DNA from: an uncultured Clostridia bacterium
GTDB taxonomy: Bacteria; Bacillota; Clostridia; Oscillospirales; Oscillospiraceae
DNA: 15,288 nt
Reading direction: 5' to 3'
Assembly (NCBI GenBank): GCA_946184215.1
Contig: CAMHER010000025.1
Location: 1-15,288, forward strand
Part shown: positions 12,492 through 15,288 of the stretch, piece by piece
Layout of the letters: every line of letters starts with the position of its first letter
Position numbering within the stretch: the stretch's first letter is position 1
Position numbers and translations under genes: made by a program
Notes under the pieces: generated by a model
What the model was told of the DNA's origin: nothing
Database searches by the model: none
Seen by the model: the letters and a program-made list of their open reading frames with translations, nothing else

Positions 12492-14291
12492 ATGGCAGAA
12501 AACCGTATTCCGAAGCGGGAAGAGATCGCAGAAGAGTTTACCTGGAACCTGAAAGACATGTTCCCCAGCGACGCGGCCTGGAACGAAGAATATGAAGCGC
12601 TCAAGGAGATGCCGGCCCGGATCGAGGCTTTCCGCGGCCGTCTCGGCGAGAGCGCGGAGACGCTGCTGGCGTTTTTCAAGCTTCAGGACGAGATCCATCT
12701 TCGTCTGCATCCGCTGCACACCTATGCCAGCTGCTCATCCGACCAGGACACCTCCAACGGCGTTTATCAGGACATGGTGGGCAAGGCCAACGCCACCTAT
12801 GTGGCCATTTCCAGCGCCGGCGCCTTTGCCACGCCGGAGATCATGGCCATTGACGAGGACAGGCTCAATCTGTTTTACGTCGTCCAGCCCGGGCTGGAGA
12901 CCTACCGCCGCAGCATCTACCAGATCCGCCGCCGCGCCGCGCATATCCTGAGCGGCGAGAGCGAGGCACTGCTGGCCGCCGCGGAGGAGATGGCGGAGAC
13001 CCCCGACCAGATCGGCAGCATTTTCCGCAACGCCGACATCCGCTTTGACGAGGCCGTGGACGGCGAGGGCAAGCCTCACCAGCTGACCAACGGCACCTTT
13101 GTCCCCCTGCTGGAGAGCGCGGATCGCGAGCTGCGCCGCAGCGCGTTTGAGAAATACTACGAGCGCATGGGCAGCTTCCGCAACACGGTGGCGGCCACGC
13201 TCAACGGCGAATTCAAGCAGCGGCTGTTCTTCTCACGGGCCCGAAAATATCCCGACACCCTCAGCGCCGCGCTGGACCATACCGAGGTGCCCGTGGAGGT
13301 CTATCTGAATCTGATCGAGGCCGTCCACGGCAACCTGGACAAGATGTACCGCTATGTCTCGCTGCGCAAGCGCCTGCTGGGGCTCGACGAGCTGCACATG
13401 TACGATGTCTACACCCCGCTGGTCAAAGGCGCCACGCGCAAGATCGGCATCGACGAGGCAAAGGCCACCGTGCTCGAGGCGCTTGGCGTCCTGGGCGAGG
13501 ACTACACTGCCCTGCTGCGGGAGGGCTTCGAAAACCGCTGGCTGGACGTTTACGAGAACGAGGGCAAGCGCGGCGGGGCCTACTCCACCGGCGGCGCCCG
13601 TCCGCATCCCTACGTGCTGCTCAACCACAAGGACACGCTGGACTCCATGTTCACGCTGGCCCACGAGATGGGCCATGCGCTGCACAGCTATCACAGCACC
13701 CATTACCAGCCGGTGAACACCAGCGGCTACGTCATCTTTGTGGCGGAGGTCGCCTCCACCTGCAACGAGGTGCTTCTGGTGCGCCATCTGCTGAAAAAGA
13801 CGACGGATCCCACCGAGCGGGCCTATCTCATCAACCACTTCCTGGATTCCTTCAAGTCCACGGTCTACCGCCAGACGATGTTTGCCGAATTCGAACTGAT
13901 GATGGGCCGCATGGCGGAGAGCGGCCAGACGCTGACGGCCGATGCGCTCTGCGAGAAATACCACGCGCTCAACCGCCTCTACTTCGGCCCCGACATGATC
14001 TCTGACGATGCCATCGCGCTGGAGTGGACGCGCATCCCGCACTTCTTCTACAATTACTATGTCTTCCAGTACGCGACGGGCTTTTCCGCGGCGGTGGCGC
14101 TGGCCAACCGCATCCTCACCGAAGGGGAGAGCGCCGTGCGCGATTACAAGAAGTTCCTCTCCGGCGGCAGCAGCACCGACCCGATCAGCCTTCTGAAGAT
14201 CGCCGGGGTGGACATGTCCACGCCGGATCCGGTCAACTCGGCGCTCGCGCTCTTCGGCGAGCTGCTCGACGAGATGGAAAAGCTGGCCTGA
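12492..14291 (+). CDS. pepF: Oligoendopeptidase F (M3 metallopeptidase)
   Basis: 599 aa, standard for PepF. The ATG at 12492 follows GGGAGG seven bases upstream. The frame is open to 12414, but that part overlaps the promoter. PepF is a cytoplasmic zinc peptidase that degrades peptides of roughly 7-17 residues. The zinc motif is HEMGH (His391, Glu392, His395) within TLAHEMGHALHSYHS, and the third ligand is Glu419 in FVAEVASTCNE. The N-terminal helical lobe and C-terminal WTRIPHFFYNYYVFQYATGF segment are also typical of M3B enzymes. There is no signal peptide. The next gene begins 52 bases later with no terminator between, so the two may be co-transcribed. Confidence 0.96.
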   Translation: MAENRIPKREEIAEEFTWNLKDMFPSDAAWNEEYEALKEMPARIEAFRGRLGESAETLLAFFKLQDEIHLRLHPLHTYASCSSDQDTSNGVYQDMVGKANATYVAISSAGAFATPEIMAIDEDRLNLFYVVQPGLETYRRSIYQIRRRAAHILSGESEALLAAAEEMAETPDQIGSIFRNADIRFDEAVDGEGKPHQLTNGTFVPLLESADRELRRSAFEKYYERMGSFRNTVAATLNGEFKQRLFFSRARKYPDTLSAALDHTEVPVEVYLNLIEAVHGNLDKMYRYVSLRKRLLGLDELHMYDVYTPLVKGATRKIGIDEAKATVLEALGVLGEDYTALLREGFENRWLDVYENEGKRGGAYSTGGARPHPYVLLNHKDTLDSMFTLAHEMGHALHSYHSTHYQPVNTSGYVIFVAEVASTCNEVLLVRHLLKKTTDPTERAYLINHFLDSFKSTVYRQTMFAEFELMMGRMAESGQTLTADALCEKYHALNRLYFGPDMISDDAIALEWTRIPHFFYNYYVFQYATGFSAAVALANRILTEGESAVRDYKKFLSGGSSTDPISLLKIAGVDMSTPDPVNSALALFGELLDEMEKLA

Positions 14292-14343
14292 GTGACGACA
14301 GAGAAAACCGTATCGCATAAACAGATAAAAAAGAGGTGGAAGT

Positions 14344-15198
14344 ATGTACAAAGTAGTAACCAAGCGCTTTTTGAACGACGCAAAAACCATTTGCCTCTTC
14401 GAGATCGAGGCGCCGCTGATCGCACGCCATGCCCAGGCCGGCCAGTTCGTCATTTTCCGTCTTGACGAGCAGGGCGAGCGGGTGCCGGTCTCCGTCGCGG
14501 GCTACGACCGCGAGAAGGGCACCGTCACGGTCATGGTCCAGGCCGCGGGCCGTACCACGAAGATGCTGCACACGGTCGCCGAGGGCGACGTGATCTCCGA
14601 TATCGTCGGGCCGCTCGGCAAGGCCACGGAAATGGAGGGCCTGAAAAAGGTCTGCGTGGTCGGCGGCGGCGTCGGCTGCGCCATCGCGTACCCCATTGCC
14701 AAGGAGATGCACGAGAAGGGCATCGAGGTCACCTTCATCGGCGGCTTCCGCAGCGCGGACATCGTCATCCTGAAGGACGAGCTCAAGGCCGCGTCTGACA
14801 AGCTCATCATGTGCACCGACGACGGCAGCTACGGCGAAAAGGGCTTTACCACCGTTTTCCTCAAGCAGGAGATCGACGCGAACATCTCCGAGAACCGGCC
14901 GCAGTTTGACCGCGTCATCGCCATCGGCCCGGATATCATGATGAAGTTCCTCGCCGACGTCACCCGTCCCTACGGCATCAAGACCATCATCTCGCTCGAC
15001 CCGATCATGGTCGACGGCACGGGCATGTGCGGCGGCTGCCGCGTCATCGTCGGCGGCGAGACGAAGTTCGTCTGCGTCGACGGGCCGGAGTTCGACGCCC
15101 ATCTTGTCGACTGGGACATGATGATGAAGCGCATGGGCGCGTTCAGGCCCCAGGAGCAAAAAGCAAAGGAACATGTCTGCAAGGCGGGGATATTCTGA
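14344..15198 (+). CDS. NfnA/SudB-like FAD-NAD(P) flavoprotein with [2Fe-2S] site
   Basis: 284 aa. The ATG at 14344 has GAGGTGG upstream. The family covers ferredoxin-NADP reductase alpha (NfnA), sulfide dehydrogenase beta (SudB) and dihydroorotate dehydrogenase PyrK-like electron-transfer subunits. The FAD-binding RVPVS (46-50) and GQFVIFRL (33-40) lie in the N-terminal barrel. The nucleotide-binding VVGGGVGCAIAYPIAK is at 105-120. The [2Fe-2S] ligands fit the NfnA pattern of one Asp and three Cys: Asp224, Cys229, Cys232, Cys244 in DGTGMCGGC and FVCVDGPEF. In NfnAB it helps bifurcate electrons between NADPH, ferredoxin and NADH. The larger partner (NfnB/GltA-like) normally follows directly, but here about 90 bases of tandem repeat follow and the window ends, so the partner is unseen. 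Confidence 0.9.
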   Translation: MYKVVTKRFLNDAKTICLFEIEAPLIARHAQAGQFVIFRLDEQGERVPVSVAGYDREKGTVTVMVQAAGRTTKMLHTVAEGDVISDIVGPLGKATEMEGLKKVCVVGGGVGCAIAYPIAKEMHEKGIEVTFIGGFRSADIVILKDELKAASDKLIMCTDDGSYGEKGFTTVFLKQEIDANISENRPQFDRVIAIGPDIMMKFLADVTRPYGIKTIISLDPIMVDGTGMCGGCRVIVGGETKFVCVDGPEFDAHLVDWDMMMKRMGAFRPQEQKAKEHVCKAGIF

Positions 15199-15288
15199 TT
15201 GTTTGATTGTTTGATTGTTTAATTGTTTGATTGTTTAATTGTTTGATTGACGGATTGACAGATTGAGAGATTGACGGATTGACAGATT
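15197..15288. repeat. 8-bp tandem repeat, continuing past the window
   Basis: Eleven and a half consecutive 8-bp units start inside the stop codon of the preceding gene: six (G/A)ATTGTTT units (15197-15244), then five GATTGANN units (15245-15284) and a partial one. The change of unit type half way suggests two expansions. It is A/T-rich low-complexity intergenic DNA with no gene. Confidence 0.9.

Noticed and set aside
13233..15174. Long minus-strand frames (406 and 313 codons) opposite pepF and the NfnA-like gene
   Set aside because: They are His/Arg/Val-rich shadows of clearly functional plus-strand genes.

Overview
The window looks like chromosome of a high-GC, spore-forming, anaerobic clostridium, most likely an Oscillospiraceae-type gut bacterium. 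This is inferred from the mix of an NfnA-type FAD/NAD(P) subunit, a SleL/YaaH-type LysM protein, PepF, and a preQ1-controlled QueT. No rRNA or taxonomic marker is present, so the assignment is tentative.

Positions 1-9630 hold a compact phage-derived module with almost no tail, capsid or integration genes in view. Read leftwards (minus strand) it runs: terminase small subunit, terminase large subunit, portal, a Prp-type cysteine protease, a tyrosine-rich 384-aa protein resembling virion/ejection-associated phage proteins, and then two effector cassettes. These five genes are intact and overlap or nearly abut at several junctions. The cassettes (2994-2122 and 1933-878) share a 287-bp direct repeat encoding a conserved segment but have unrelated C-terminal domains: one MuF-C-like, one unnamed toxin-like domain with an HELLE motif. 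Both lack a convincing 5' end. Two small genes follow the second cassette (918-673 and 638-336) and are candidate immunity genes. On the right, a divergent plus-strand pair encodes a Cro/cI-type repressor and an ImmA/IrrE-like protein. The divergent promoter region carries four 16-bp operator-like sites.

The most unusual item is a pair of plus-strand elements (217-293 and 2047-2121). They share core sequence and fold, but their outer stems differ in sequence while remaining base-paired. Each starts at the predicted +1 of a promoter with the same architecture, and each lies just after the end of an effector cassette. I read them as two copies of a small structured RNA (or hairpin DNA) family I do not recognise.

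From 9627 rightwards the genes are ordinary chromosomal ones: a class-I preQ1 riboswitch and queT (queuosine-precursor uptake), galU (UDP-glucose synthesis), a convergent LysM/GH18-type protein whose catalytic motif is missing, the divergent oligopeptidase pepF, and an NfnA/SudB-like flavoprotein. The window ends in an 8-bp tandem repeat that continues beyond it.
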